Part shown: positions 42,983 through 52,487 of the stretch, in pieces | How positions within the stretch are numbered: position 1 is the stretch's first letter | Layout: each line of letters starts with the position of its first letter | NCBI RefSeq assembly: GCF_004214935.1 | Contig: NZ_SFCC01000022.1 | Location: 79,425 to 143,424, forward strand | Reading direction: 5' to 3' | Source of the DNA: Amycolatopsis suaedae | GTDB taxonomy: Bacteria; Actinomycetota; Actinomycetes; Mycobacteriales; Pseudonocardiaceae | Length of the DNA stretch: 64,000 nucleotides | The notes under the pieces: generated by a model | The model's input: only the letters and a program-made list of their open reading frames with translations | The model's database searches: none | Told to the model about the DNA's origin: nothing | Program-made: the position numbers and the translations under genes

Positions 42983-43870
42983 ATGTCGGTGGAACGGCTC
43001 GGCTCCGGGCAGCCGGACGACGCGTTCTCCGCCGCGCTGCGGTCCGCCATTTCCGGCAGCGGGCTCAGCCTGGACCGTGTGCAGGCCCGGCTGCAGTCGC
43101 GTGGCGTATCGGTCAGCGTGACGGCGCTCAGTTATTGGCAATCAGGCAAACGGCAGCCGGAACGGCAGAGTTCCATTTCCGCGGTCCGTTCACTGGAGGA
43201 CATTCTCGGCCTCGACCCGGGCGCGCTGCTCGGGCTGCTGCCACCGCCGCGCCCGCGGGGCGTCACCGGGCGCAGGCCACGCAAGCGCACCAGCCAGCGG
43301 GAGCGGACGCTGCGCGCGGCACTGGCCCGCTTCGGCGAGCCCGACGTCGGCTCCCAGCTCGCGCTGATCGGCCTGCACGACCGGTGTGTCGTCGACGCGC
43401 ACGGCGGTCACCGGGTCACCGCCAGGGCCCTGCTGCGGGCCACCACCGACGGCCAGGTCCGCTGGCCGCTGGTCTACGACCACGGGCACAACACGCCGCT
43501 GCTGAGCGCCCAGCGCAACTGCCGGATCGGCGAGACCGAGGTCCACGCCGACGCCGGTTTCACCGTCGCCGAACTCCTTTTCGACCGGCCGGTCGGCAAG
43601 GGCGACACGCAGCTCGTCGAATACGAGATCGACCAGCCGCAGCCGGACCGTGCCGCGCATTTCCGCGAATTCCGCACGACGGTGCACGAATACCTCGTCG
43701 AGATCGTGCACGCCGGCGAGCCGGGCAGCCGCTCCTACTGGCAGTACAGCACCACCCGGCCGGGCCGCAGGGAGCTCACCGTGGACGACGCGGGGGCCGT
43801 CCACGCGGTCGCGCTCGACTTCGGGCCCGGGGTGTTCGGAATCGAGTGGTCGGACGACCTACCTTCGTAG
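42983..43870 (+). CDS. XRE-like helix-turn-helix transcriptional regulator, actinobacterial type
   Basis: A 295-residue protein. The N-terminal 75 residues resemble an XRE/Cro-type helix-turn-helix with a split helix pattern (FSAALRSAISGSGLSLDRVQARL, then SVTALSYWQSGKRQPERQSS); the rest (about 90-295) is a beta-rich domain of unknown function with no enzymatic motif. A ribosome site (AAGGGGG) precedes ATG 42983. Dyads upstream and the divergent protease gene suggest that it regulates itself and the protease; inference only. Confidence 0.75.
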   Translation: MSVERLGSGQPDDAFSAALRSAISGSGLSLDRVQARLQSRGVSVSVTALSYWQSGKRQPERQSSISAVRSLEDILGLDPGALLGLLPPPRPRGVTGRRPRKRTSQRERTLRAALARFGEPDVGSQLALIGLHDRCVVDAHGGHRVTARALLRATTDGQVRWPLVYDHGHNTPLLSAQRNCRIGETEVHADAGFTVAELLFDRPVGKGDTQLVEYEIDQPQPDRAAHFREFRTTVHEYLVEIVHAGEPGSRSYWQYSTTRPGRRELTVDDAGAVHAVALDFGPGVFGIEWSDDLPS

Positions 43871-43883
43871 GGTAGCCGGCCGG

Positions 43884-45500
43884 TTACGACAGCTCCCGGC
43901 GCAGCACCTTGCCGGTGGCGTTGCGCGGCAGTTCGTCGAGGAAGACCACCTCGCGCGGCACCTTGTACCTGGCCAGGTTCGCCTTCACGTGGGCACGCAC
44001 GGCGTCGGCGTCCAGCGTGGAGCCCTCGGCCAGCACGACGAACGCCTTGAGCCGCTGGCCGAACTCCTCGTCCGGTACGCCGAGCACGGCGGCCTCCAGC
44101 ACCTCGGGGTGCTCGACCAGCAGGTTCTCCACCTCGATGGGGAACACGTTCTCGCCGCCGGAGACGATCATCTCGTCGTCGCGGCCGTCGATGAACAGCC
44201 TGCCCTCGGCGTCGAAGTGGCCGACGTCGCCGGTGGAGAGCAGGCCGTTGATCATCTCCTTGTTCCGCCCGTCGGTGTAGCCGGTGAAGCTCAGCCCGCT
44301 GCCGACGAACACCCGCCCGGTCACCTCCGGCTCGGTGATCCGGTTGCCGGCGTCGTCGTAGAGCTCGACCCGGCAACCGACCGGCGGCTTGCCGACCGTG
44401 CCCGGCGCCTCCCGCCAGTCCCGCGGGGTGGCCACGGTGGCCACCGCGCACTCGGTGGAGCCGTACAGGTTGTGCAGCACCTCGCCGAACGCCTCGGTGG
44501 TCCGGTTGCCCAGGTCGGGCGAGAGCGCGGAGCCCGCGGCGAAGACGATCCGCAGCGACGACGTGTCGTACCTGGCCAGCACCTCGGGGCCGAGGTCGAT
44601 GATGCGCTGCAGCATGGTCGGCACGACCACCAGCGCCGTGCACCGGTGCTCGGCGATCCCGGCCAGCGTCGCCTCGGGGTCGAACCGGCGGCGGGTGACG
44701 ACGGTGGAGCCCAGCGCGAAGGACAGGATGAACTGCGACAGGCCGGTGCCGTGGAACAGCGGCGCCGCCATGTAGGTGCTCTCCCCCACCCGCAGCGGGA
44801 CGCGGTCGAGGAACTGGGCCGACGCCAGCGCCGAGACCTCCGGCCGGGGCGCGCCCTTGGGTGTGCCGGTGGTGCCGCTGGTCAGCAGCACGAATCCGCC
44901 CGGCCGGTCCGGGACGGGCACCGGCCGGTCGTCGGTGCTGGCGATCAGCTCGTCCAGCACCGGCACGTCGTGCTCGCCGCTGGAGTCGACCCAGGCCAGG
45001 TAGCGCTCCACCGAGCCGTCGACGGCGCTGAGCAGGCCGGTGAACTCCTCGTCGTAGAGCAGCGCGGTGACCTTCTCTCTGGCGGCGACGTCGGCGAGCT
45101 GCGGTGCGGAGAACCCGGTGTTCATCAGCAGCAGGCGGGCGCCGAGCTTGCCGGTGGCCATCATCGCGGTGACCAGGCCGCGGTGGTCCCGGCACAGCGC
45201 GGCGACCATCGAGCCCTGGCCGATCCCGCGCTGGGCGAACGCCCTGGCCAGTGCGTTGGAGCGGGCGTCGAGCTGCTTGAACGTCAGCGGGCCCAGCTCG
45301 TCGATCAGCCCGACGGCGGTGGAGTCGCGGCGGGAGGCGATCTGGGCCGCTCCGGCGAACGGGCCGAACCGGCGGACCGCCGCGATCGACCGCAGCCCCT
45401 CGTCCAGCCGCGGGAACGGGACCAGGCCCGCCCGCCACATCACCTCGACGCTGCGTACCGTGTCCGCCACCTTCGTCGCCAGATCCGCCACGCCGGGCAT
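43884..45500 (-). CDS. Acyl-CoA synthetase (AMP-dependent ligase, FadD-like)
   Basis: A 538-residue ANL-family ligase from ATG 45500, chosen because GGAGG sits 5 bp before it. ATP loop LLTSGTTGTPKGAPR (about 205-219), A5 motif NLYGSTECA, A8 hinge STGDVGHFDAEGRLFIDGR and A10 ending LPRNATGKVLRRELS with the catalytic Lys. It activates a fatty or other carboxylic acid to a CoA ester. It is transcribed towards the HTH regulator and divergent from the polymerase gene. Substrate unknown. Confidence 0.92.
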   Translation of the reverse strand: MPGVADLATKVADTVRSVEVMWRAGLVPFPRLDEGLRSIAAVRRFGPFAGAAQIASRRDSTAVGLIDELGPLTFKQLDARSNALARAFAQRGIGQGSMVAALCRDHRGLVTAMMATGKLGARLLLMNTGFSAPQLADVAAREKVTALLYDEEFTGLLSAVDGSVERYLAWVDSSGEHDVPVLDELIASTDDRPVPVPDRPGGFVLLTSGTTGTPKGAPRPEVSALASAQFLDRVPLRVGESTYMAAPLFHGTGLSQFILSFALGSTVVTRRRFDPEATLAGIAEHRCTALVVVPTMLQRIIDLGPEVLARYDTSSLRIVFAAGSALSPDLGNRTTEAFGEVLHNLYGSTECAVATVATPRDWREAPGTVGKPPVGCRVELYDDAGNRITEPEVTGRVFVGSGLSFTGYTDGRNKEMINGLLSTGDVGHFDAEGRLFIDGRDDEMIVSGGENVFPIEVENLLVEHPEVLEAAVLGVPDEEFGQRLKAFVVLAEGSTLDADAVRAHVKANLARYKVPREVVFLDELPRNATGKVLRRELS

Positions 45501-45606
45501 GCCTACCTCCGTCACCGTCGACCTTCTGGATACCGACGGTATGACAACGACCGGGGGTCCGGCCAGACACGCGGGGAATGTCAGTGCGTGAAGGCACAAT
45601 TCCGGG

Positions 45607-47256
45607 GTGCGGATTGTGCTGGCCTGCGAACGTGAGGGCGTCTACTCGCTCGACGGCGTGGTCCTGGACACCGCGGAACTGGTGCGGCGGGTCGCCGAGC
45701 TGGAGCGCGAGCACCGGCCGCGCTGGATCCTGCCCTCGGCGGCGCAGGTGTACCCGGTGCTGCTGCGGGCCGGAGTGCGGCTGCACCGCTGCCACGACAT
45801 CGCGCTCACCGAGGGGTTGCTGCTGGCCGCCGAGGGCCGGTCCGGCGAGCCGAGGAGCCTGGCCGCGGCCTGGGCGCGGGCGCACGACCGGGTGCCGCCG
45901 GAGGACCCGCCGGAACCGGCGGGTGACGACCAGCCGGCGTTGTTCGACCCGCGCGGCACCGGCTTGCCGCCGGGGGTGACCGTCGCCGCGGCCGCCGGGG
46001 AGGTGGCCGCCGGGCAGGAGGCCAGGGTCGCCGCCGCCGAGCATCCGGAGCGGCTGCGGCTGCTGGTCGCGGCCGAGTCGGCGTGCGGGCTGGCGGCGGC
46101 GGAGATGTCCCACGACGGGCTGCCCTGGGACGCGGCCGCGCACGACACGCTGCTGACCGGCCTGCTCGGGCCGCGGGTACCCAGCGGCCACCGGCCGCGC
46201 AAGCTGGTGGAGCTGGTCGACCGGATCGCCGAGGCGTTCGGCAAGCCGGTGAACCCGGACAACCCGGCCACCGTGGTCAAGGCGTTCGCGCACGCCGGGA
46301 TCGACGTGCCGTCGGCGCGGGCACACGTGCTGCGCGAGATAGACCACCCGGCCGTCGCACCGCTGCTGGAGTACAAGGAGCTGGCCCGGCTGCACTCGGC
46401 CACCGGCTGGGCGTGGCTGGACGCGTGGGTGCGTGACCGGCGCTTCCGGCCGGTGTACGTCGTGGGCGGCGTGGTGTCCGGCCGGTGGGCCAGCCGCGGC
46501 GGGTCGGCGCTGCAGATTCCGCGCACCCTGCGCGGCTGTGTCCGGGCCGATCCCGGCTGGAAGCTGGTGGTGGCCGACGCCGCGCAGCTGGAGCCGAGGG
46601 TGCTCGCGGCGCTGTCCGGCGACCGCAGGCTGGCGGAGGTGTCCGCGGCCACCGACCTGTACACCAGCTTGGCGGAGGTGATGTTCGCCGGCACGGTCCG
46701 CGAGGACCCGGGCAAGGACCGCGGCAAGGCCAAGATCGCCATGCTGTCGGCGATGTACGGCGGTACGTCCGGCGAGGCGGGGCCGCTGCTGGCGGTGCTG
46801 CGCCAGCGGTTCCCGGTCGCGGTGTCCTATGTGGAGCACGCGGCGCTGGCCGGGGAGCGGGGTGAGCGGGTGCGCTCCCGGCTGGGCCGGGTGTCGCCGT
46901 CGCCGTCGGCGGCGTGGCGGGCGCTCACCGGCGGGGCGGCGGAGAGCGCCCAGGCCCGGCAGGCGGCGAAGAACTGGGGCCGGTTCACCCGCAACTTCGT
47001 CGTGCAGGCCAGCGCGGCCGACTGGACCGCGGTGCTGCTGGCGTTGCTGCGGCAGCGGCTGCCCGCCCCGGCACATCTGGTGTTCTTCCAGCACGACGAA
47101 GTGCTCGTGCACGCCCCTGCCGAGCTGGCCGACGCCGCCCGCGAGTGCGTCGAGACCGCGGTGGCGGACACGGCCGCGCTGGTGTTCGGGCAGGCCTGCC
47201 CGGTCCGCTTCCCGCTGCACATCGCCGCCGTCGACACCTACGCCGACGCGAAGTAG
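45607..47256 (+). CDS. DNA polymerase I-like protein (family A) with degenerate exonuclease part
   Basis: A 549-residue protein with a family A polymerase domain (about 285-545): motif A ADAAQLEPRVLA (Asp324, steric-gate Glu329), O-helix Arg372/Lys376/Tyr384-Gly385, and motif C FFQHDEVLVHAP (His496, Asp497, Glu498). Leu380 stands where Taq Phe667 does. The first 280 residues correspond to the exonuclease-like part but no DxE motif is visible, so it is probably not proofreading. No 5' nuclease domain. Actinomycetes carry this second, PolA-like protein besides PolA; function uncertain. Start GTG 45607 lacks a clear ribosome site. Confidence 0.85.
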   Translation: MRIVLACEREGVYSLDGVVLDTAELVRRVAELEREHRPRWILPSAAQVYPVLLRAGVRLHRCHDIALTEGLLLAAEGRSGEPRSLAAAWARAHDRVPPEDPPEPAGDDQPALFDPRGTGLPPGVTVAAAAGEVAAGQEARVAAAEHPERLRLLVAAESACGLAAAEMSHDGLPWDAAAHDTLLTGLLGPRVPSGHRPRKLVELVDRIAEAFGKPVNPDNPATVVKAFAHAGIDVPSARAHVLREIDHPAVAPLLEYKELARLHSATGWAWLDAWVRDRRFRPVYVVGGVVSGRWASRGGSALQIPRTLRGCVRADPGWKLVVADAAQLEPRVLAALSGDRRLAEVSAATDLYTSLAEVMFAGTVREDPGKDRGKAKIAMLSAMYGGTSGEAGPLLAVLRQRFPVAVSYVEHAALAGERGERVRSRLGRVSPSPSAAWRALTGGAAESAQARQAAKNWGRFTRNFVVQASAADWTAVLLALLRQRLPAPAHLVFFQHDEVLVHAPAELADAARECVETAVADTAALVFGQACPVRFPLHIAAVDTYADAK

Positions 47257-47292
47257 CCCCGCGGGGACGGCGCCAATGCGGCATCCGTTGCG

Positions 47293-47349
47293 TTCAAGTT
47301 CCCCAATGTGGCATTGGGGAACTTGAACTCCCCCAATGTGGCATTGGGG
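47293..47349. repeat. Twin perfect hairpins (CCCCAATG-TGG-CATTGGGG)
   Basis: First hairpin: 16-bp arms TTCAAGTTCCCCAATG (47293-47308) and complement (47312-47327), loop TGG. Second: CCCCAATG / CATTGGGG (47331-47349) with the same TGG loop. They lie between the convergent polymerase-like and hrpA genes and may form a bidirectional terminator, but a duplicated short mobile-type repeat is possible. Confidence 0.7.
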
Positions 47350-47363
47350 TACTTCGGCCCCCC

Positions 47364-50300
47364 TCAGGCGAGCGCGTCGAAGGCCTTCACGATGCGCTTG
47401 ACCGACACCGGGTGCGCGGTACCGAGGGTCTGGGCGAAGAAGCTGACCCGCAGTTCCTCGATCATCCACCGGATGCCTGCCAGCTCCGGTGACGCGGTCC
47501 CCTTCGGCTGGGCGCCGAGCACCGCGCGGTACTCCCCGGCCACCCACTCGACCTCGCGCTGCCGCTCGGCGTCCCGGCCGGGGTCGCGCGGCAGCTTCTC
47601 CAGCCGCAGCTCGATGCCCCGCAGGTACCGCGGCAGGTCCGGCAGCCGGTCGTACCCGGTCTCGGTGACGAACCCCGGGTGGACCAGCTCGGCCAGGTGC
47701 GCGCGGATGTCGGCCAGCGACGCCGCGAGCGCCGGGGGGTCGCGGTCGGGCAGCGCCGCCTCGACGGCGTGCGCGGCACGCAACGCCCGCTCGACCTCGT
47801 GCAGCACCGCCAGCGCCGTCGGGTTGAGCCGCGCCCGCACCGCCGCCAGCAGATCGGCGAACCCGGTGTCCGAGTAGGACGGACCGCCCGCTTCGGCCAT
47901 CAGCTTGTCGACCGCGCAGTCCACGCAGTCCTCCAGCAGCGCCGCGACGCTGCCGTGCGGGTTGCGGCCCAGCACCAGCTTGGCCTGGTTGCCCAGGCCC
48001 CGGCTCAGGTACTTCATCGGCGAGGGCAGGTTCAGCCGCAGCAGCTTGCGGGTTCCGGCCCACATGGCGTGCCGCTGCTGCGCCGGGGTGTCCAGCATCC
48101 GCACCGCCACCGAGTCGCCCTCGTCGACCAGCGCCGGGTACGCCTTGACCTCCAGCCCGCGCTGCTCGCGCTGGAACACCGTGGGCAGCTCACCGAAGTC
48201 GGCGGTACGCAGCCCCGCCCGCTCGACGCTGTCCGCGGCGGCCGAGATGCTCTCCCGCACCTTGCTGGTCAGCTTGTCCTTCAGCGCGCCGAGGTCCTTG
48301 CCCTCGGCGACCCGGCGGCCCCGCTCGTCGACGACGCGGAACGTCATCCGCAGGTGGTCGGCCACGGCGCCGGGTTGCCACGCCTCCGGCGGCACGTCGA
48401 CGCCGCGCAGCCGCGCCAGCTCGTCGGACAACACGTCCAGCAGCGGGCCGCGGGCTGGGTCGGCACCGGCCAGCACCGCGGCGGCGGTGTCCGGCGCGGG
48501 CACCAGGTTGCGCCGGGTCGGCTTGGGCAGCGACTTGATCAGCGCGGTCACCAGTTCCTGCCGCAGCCCGGGTACCTGCCAGTCGAAGCCGTCCGGCGTG
48601 ACCTGGTTGAGCACGGCGAGCGGGACGTGCACGGTGACGCCGTCGGCGTCGGCGCCCGGCTCGAACTGGTAGGTCAGGGCGAACCGCAGCGTGCCCTGCG
48701 CCCACTCGTCGGGGAAGTCGGTGGCGCTGACCTCGGCGGCACGCTCGTTGACCAGCATCGACTTCTCGAAGTTGAGCAGGTCGGGCTGCTCGTGCCGGGC
48801 CTTCTTCCACCAGCTGTCGAAGTGCCGCCCGGACACCACGTCGGCGGGGATGCGCGCGTCGTAGAACTCGAACAGCGTCTCGTCGTCGACGAGGATGTCC
48901 CGGCGCCGGGCCCGGTTCTCCAGGTCCTCGACCTCGGCCAGCAGCGCCCGGTTCTGGCCGAAGAACCGGTGGTGGGTCTGCCAGTCGCCGTCCACCAGCG
49001 CGTGCCGGATGAACAGCTCCCGGCACAGTTCCGGCTCGATCCGGCCGTAGTTGACCCGCCGCCCGGCCACCAGCGGCACCCCGTACAGGGTGACCCGTTC
49101 CAGCGCGATCACCGCGGCCTGCTTGCGTTCCCAGTGCGGCTCGGAGTACTGGCGCTTCACCAGGTGCCCGGCCAGCGGCTCGATCCACTCCGGCTCGACG
49201 CGGGCGTTGACCCTGCCCCACAGCTTCGAGGTCTCCACCAGCTCGGCCGACATGACGAACCGCGGCTGCTTGCGGAACAACGCCGAGCCGGGGAACACCG
49301 AGAACCGCGCGCCCCGCGCGCCGAGGTAGTCGCCCTTCTCGGCGTCCTTGACGCCGATGTGCGAGAGCAGGCCGGCGGCCAGCGCGGTGTGCACGCTCTG
49401 CGGGTCGGCGGCCTGCGAGTTCAGCGTGACGCCCAGCGGCTTGGCCAGCTGCCGAAGCTGGCTGTAGATGTCCTGCCACTCGCGGACCCGCAGGTAGTTG
49501 AGGAACTCGTTGCGGCACAGCCTGCGGAACTGGTTGCCGGACAGGGTCTTCTGCTGCTCGCGCAGGTACTCCCACAGGTTCAGGTAGGCCATGAAGTCCG
49601 ACGTCTTGTCGGTGAACCTGGCGTGCTGCTGCTGTGCCGCCTCCTGCCGGTCGGCAGGTCGTTCCCTGGGGTCCTGGATGGACAGTGCGGCGGCGATGAT
49701 CATCACCTCGCGCACGCAGCCGGCGTTCTTGGCCGCCAGTACCATCCGGCCCATCCTGGGGTCGACCGGCAGCTGGGCGAGCTTGCGCCCGATCGGCGTC
49801 AGTCGCTTGTGGACGTCGGTGACACCGGGCTCGAACGCACCCAGTTCCTGCAGCAGCGCGACACCGTCGGCGACCTGCCTGCGGTCGGGCGGCTCGACGA
49901 ACGGGAACGCCGCGACGTCACCCAGCCCGAGCGTGGTCATCTGCAGGATGACCGAGGCCAGGTTGGTCCGCAGGATCTCCGGGTCGGTGAACTCCGGCCG
50001 GGCGAGGAAGTCGTCCTCGGAGTAGAGCCGGACGCAGATGCCGTCGGAGGTCCGGCCGCAGCGGCCCTTGCGCTGGTTGGCCGAGGCCTGCGACACCGGC
50101 TCGATCGGCAGCCGCTGCACCTTGGTGCGGTTGCTGTAGCGGGAGATCCGGGCCGTGCCGGGGTCGATGACGTACTTGATTCCCGGCACGGTCAGCGACG
50201 TCTCGGCGACGTTGGTGGCCAGCACGATCCGCCTGCCGGTGTGCCGCTGGAACACCCGGTGCTGCTCGCCCGCGGACAGCCGCGCGTAGAGCGGCAGAAC

Positions 50301-51251
50301 TTCCGTGTTGCGCAGGTTCTGCCGGTTCAGCGCGTCGGCGGTGTCGCGGATCTCCCGCTCGCCGGACAGGAACACCAGGATGTCGCCGGGGCCCTCGGCG
50401 GCCAGCTCGTCGACGGCGTCCAGGATGGCCTGGGTCTGGTCGCGGTCCTTGTCGTAGTCGGGCAGGCTGTCGTCGACGATCGGCCGGTAACGCACCTCGA
50501 CCGGGTAGGTGCGGCCGGACACCTCGACGATCGGCGCGCCGTCGAAGTGCCGGGAGAACCGCTCGGGGTCGATGGTGGCCGAGGTGATGACGACCTTGAG
50601 GTCGGGCCGGCGTGGCAGCAGCTGCTTGAGGTAGCCGAGGATGAAGTCGATGTTGAGGCTGCGCTCGTGGGCCTCGTCGATGATCAGCGTGTCGTAGCGG
50701 CGCAGCATCCGGTCGTTCTGGATCTCGGCGAGCAGGATGCCGTCGGTCATCAGCTTGACCAGCGTGTCCGCGCCGGACTGGTCGGTGAACCGCACCTGGT
50801 AGCCGACGGCCTCGCCGACCGGGGTGTCCAGTTCCTCGGCGATGCGCTCGGCGACGGTGCGGGCGGCCAGCCGCCGCGGCTGGGTGTGCCCGATCTGCCC
50901 GCGGACGCCCAGTCCCAGCTCCAGGCAGATCTTGGGCAGCTGGGTGGTCTTGCCCGACCCGGTCTCCCCCGCGACGATCACCACCTGGTTGTCGCGGATG
51001 GCGTCGATGAGGTCGTCCCGCCGCTGGCTGACCGGCAGTTCCGCCGGGTAGGTGATCTTCGGCACGGCTTCCCGCCTGCGCCGCACGCGCAGCTCGGACT
51101 CGGCGACGTCGGCGGCGATCCTGGCCAGCACCTGGTCGCGGTCGCGGGCCTTGCGGGCGCCGTCGAGCCGCCTGCGCAGCCGGGACTGGTCGCGCAGCAT
51201 GAGTTCGGGCAGGCGGGCACGCAGCTCGCCGAGGGAGGGGGAAGCAGACAT
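47364..51251 (-). CDS. hrpA: ATP-dependent RNA helicase HrpA (DEAH family)
   Basis: A 1295-residue DExH/D helicase. Walker A GETGSGKTT at 95-103, DEAH at 192-195 (IIDEAHERSLN), SAT at 224-226, motif VI QRKGRCGRTSDG around 395; then winged-helix, ratchet and OB-like domains, and the long DUF3418 C-terminal half typical of HrpA. Length matches. It acts in RNA remodelling or rescue of stalled translation. Large open frames on the opposite strand here are only shadows. It follows the oxidase gene on the same strand. Confidence 0.95.
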   Translation of the reverse strand: MSASPSLGELRARLPELMLRDQSRLRRRLDGARKARDRDQVLARIAADVAESELRVRRRREAVPKITYPAELPVSQRRDDLIDAIRDNQVVIVAGETGSGKTTQLPKICLELGLGVRGQIGHTQPRRLAARTVAERIAEELDTPVGEAVGYQVRFTDQSGADTLVKLMTDGILLAEIQNDRMLRRYDTLIIDEAHERSLNIDFILGYLKQLLPRRPDLKVVITSATIDPERFSRHFDGAPIVEVSGRTYPVEVRYRPIVDDSLPDYDKDRDQTQAILDAVDELAAEGPGDILVFLSGEREIRDTADALNRQNLRNTEVLPLYARLSAGEQHRVFQRHTGRRIVLATNVAETSLTVPGIKYVIDPGTARISRYSNRTKVQRLPIEPVSQASANQRKGRCGRTSDGICVRLYSEDDFLARPEFTDPEILRTNLASVILQMTTLGLGDVAAFPFVEPPDRRQVADGVALLQELGAFEPGVTDVHKRLTPIGRKLAQLPVDPRMGRMVLAAKNAGCVREVMIIAAALSIQDPRERPADRQEAAQQQHARFTDKTSDFMAYLNLWEYLREQQKTLSGNQFRRLCRNEFLNYLRVREWQDIYSQLRQLAKPLGVTLNSQAADPQSVHTALAAGLLSHIGVKDAEKGDYLGARGARFSVFPGSALFRKQPRFVMSAELVETSKLWGRVNARVEPEWIEPLAGHLVKRQYSEPHWERKQAAVIALERVTLYGVPLVAGRRVNYGRIEPELCRELFIRHALVDGDWQTHHRFFGQNRALLAEVEDLENRARRRDILVDDETLFEFYDARIPADVVSGRHFDSWWKKARHEQPDLLNFEKSMLVNERAAEVSATDFPDEWAQGTLRFALTYQFEPGADADGVTVHVPLAVLNQVTPDGFDWQVPGLRQELVTALIKSLPKPTRRNLVPAPDTAAAVLAGADPARGPLLDVLSDELARLRGVDVPPEAWQPGAVADHLRMTFRVVDERGRRVAEGKDLGALKDKLTSKVRESISAAADSVERAGLRTADFGELPTVFQREQRGLEVKAYPALVDEGDSVAVRMLDTPAQQRHAMWAGTRKLLRLNLPSPMKYLSRGLGNQAKLVLGRNPHGSVAALLEDCVDCAVDKLMAEAGGPSYSDTGFADLLAAVRARLNPTALAVLHEVERALRAAHAVEAALPDRDPPALAASLADIRAHLAELVHPGFVTETGYDRLPDLPRYLRGIELRLEKLPRDPGRDAERQREVEWVAGEYRAVLGAQPKGTASPELAGIRWMIEELRVSFFAQTLGTAHPVSVKRIVKAFDALA

Positions 51252-51254
51252 CGC

Positions 51255-51279
51255 GGCCCCCAGTTTACGCCCGGGGGCC
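51255..51279 (-). terminator. Possible terminator hairpin between the oxidase and hrpA genes
   Basis: GGCCCCC (51255-51261) and GGGGGCC (51273-51279) can pair around an 11-nt loop, 17 bp after the oxidase stop and just before the hrpA start. Weak stem; could instead sit in the hrpA leader. Confidence 0.3.
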
Positions 51280-51295
51280 AGCGGTTTTCCGCCGG

Positions 51296-52456
51296 TCAGC
51301 TCCGCCGCAGGATGCCCGGGTGCAGCGCGGTGACGGCGCGGTTGCCGGACAGTCCGACGGTCATGTCCAGGTCGGCCAGCAGGCCACGCAGGACGTGCCG
51401 GACGCCGTCCTCGCCGCCGTGCGCCAGCCCGTAGACGTAGGGCCTGCCCAGCAGCACGGCCCTGGCGCCCAGCGCCAGTGCCTTGACGATGTCGGCGCCG
51501 GTGCGGACACCGGAGTCGAACAGCACCTCCAGCCGGTCGCCGACCGCGGCGGCGATCTCGGGCAGCACGTCCAGCGAGCCGACGGCGCCGTCGACCTGCC
51601 TGCCGCCGTGGTTGGACACCACGATGCCGTCCATTCCGGCGTCGGCGGCGCGGCGGGCGTCGTCGACGTGCTGGATTCCTTTGAGGACGATCGGGCCGTC
51701 CCAGTGCTCGCGCAGCGCGGGCAGCTGGTTCCAGCCGTGGTCGGCGCCGTTGACCATGCCCAGCCAGCGCAGGATGGCCGAGGGCAGGTCGTCCTCGGGC
51801 GCCTTGTCGAGCCTGCTGCGGAACACCGGGTCGGACAGCGCGCAGGCCATGCCCTCGCCGTTGAGGAACGGCAGGTAGGCGTGGTCGAGGTCGGTGGGCC
51901 GCCAGGCCAGCGTCCAGGTGTCCAGGGTGACCACCAGCACCGTGTAGCCGGCGTCCTTGGCCCGGCTCAGCAGGCTGGCGCAGACCTCGGGGTCGTGCGG
52001 CCAGTACAGCTGGAACCAGCGCGGGCCCTCGCCGTTGGCGGCCGCGACGTCCTCGATCGAGTGCGACGACGCCGTCGACAGCACCATCGGCACGCCCAGC
52101 GAGGCGGCCGCGCGTGCGGTGGCCAGCTCGCCGTCGGGGTGGACGATGGTCTGCACGCCGACGGGCGCGAGCAGCAGTGGCGCGGGCATCGCGGTACCCA
52201 GCACGGTCGTGGCCAGGCGGCGGTCGGTGGCGTCGGTGAGCATGCGGGGCACGATCCGCCAGCGGTCGAACGCCTCCCGGTTGGCCCGCACGGTCGCGCC
52301 CGCCCCGGCGCCGCCGGCGACGTAGCCGAACGGTTTCGGGTCCAGCACCTGGCGCGCGGCGTCCTCGAGTTTGCCCGGATCCGTGGTGAACGGCGGCACC
52401 GCACCGGCCAGCCCCTGGAGGTAGAGCTCGTTCTGGTAGTCGCCGAACCGGCCCAC
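51296..52456 (-). CDS. FMN-dependent alpha-hydroxy-acid oxidase, lactate 2-monooxygenase-like
   Basis: A 386-residue TIM-barrel flavoprotein with catalytic SNHGGRQ (His283, Arg286), Lys259 (PIVLKGI), and the distinctive DTWTLAWRPTDLD loop (179-191), which is characteristic of lactate 2-monooxygenases, not plain lactate oxidases. It oxidises L-lactate, giving acetate or pyruvate depending on product release. GTG 52456 has AGGAGGTTCC just upstream. Monocistronic or leading into hrpA. Confidence 0.9.
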   Translation of the reverse strand: MGRFGDYQNELYLQGLAGAVPPFTTDPGKLEDAARQVLDPKPFGYVAGGAGAGATVRANREAFDRWRIVPRMLTDATDRRLATTVLGTAMPAPLLLAPVGVQTIVHPDGELATARAAASLGVPMVLSTASSHSIEDVAAANGEGPRWFQLYWPHDPEVCASLLSRAKDAGYTVLVVTLDTWTLAWRPTDLDHAYLPFLNGEGMACALSDPVFRSRLDKAPEDDLPSAILRWLGMVNGADHGWNQLPALREHWDGPIVLKGIQHVDDARRAADAGMDGIVVSNHGGRQVDGAVGSLDVLPEIAAAVGDRLEVLFDSGVRTGADIVKALALGARAVLLGRPYVYGLAHGGEDGVRHVLRGLLADLDMTVGLSGNRAVTALHPGILRRS

Positions 52457-52487
52457 GGAACCTCCTCGCGTCTGGGAGCTGCCGACC

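Noticed and set aside
43735..48063. 1442-codon open frame on the minus strand
   Set aside because: It runs through the acyl-CoA synthetase in another frame and opposite the polymerase-like gene, has no ribosome site and is low complexity; a shadow.
47679..51434. 1251-codon open frame opposite hrpA
   Set aside because: Antisense to a well-supported helicase with all motifs; composition of the frame reflects high GC.
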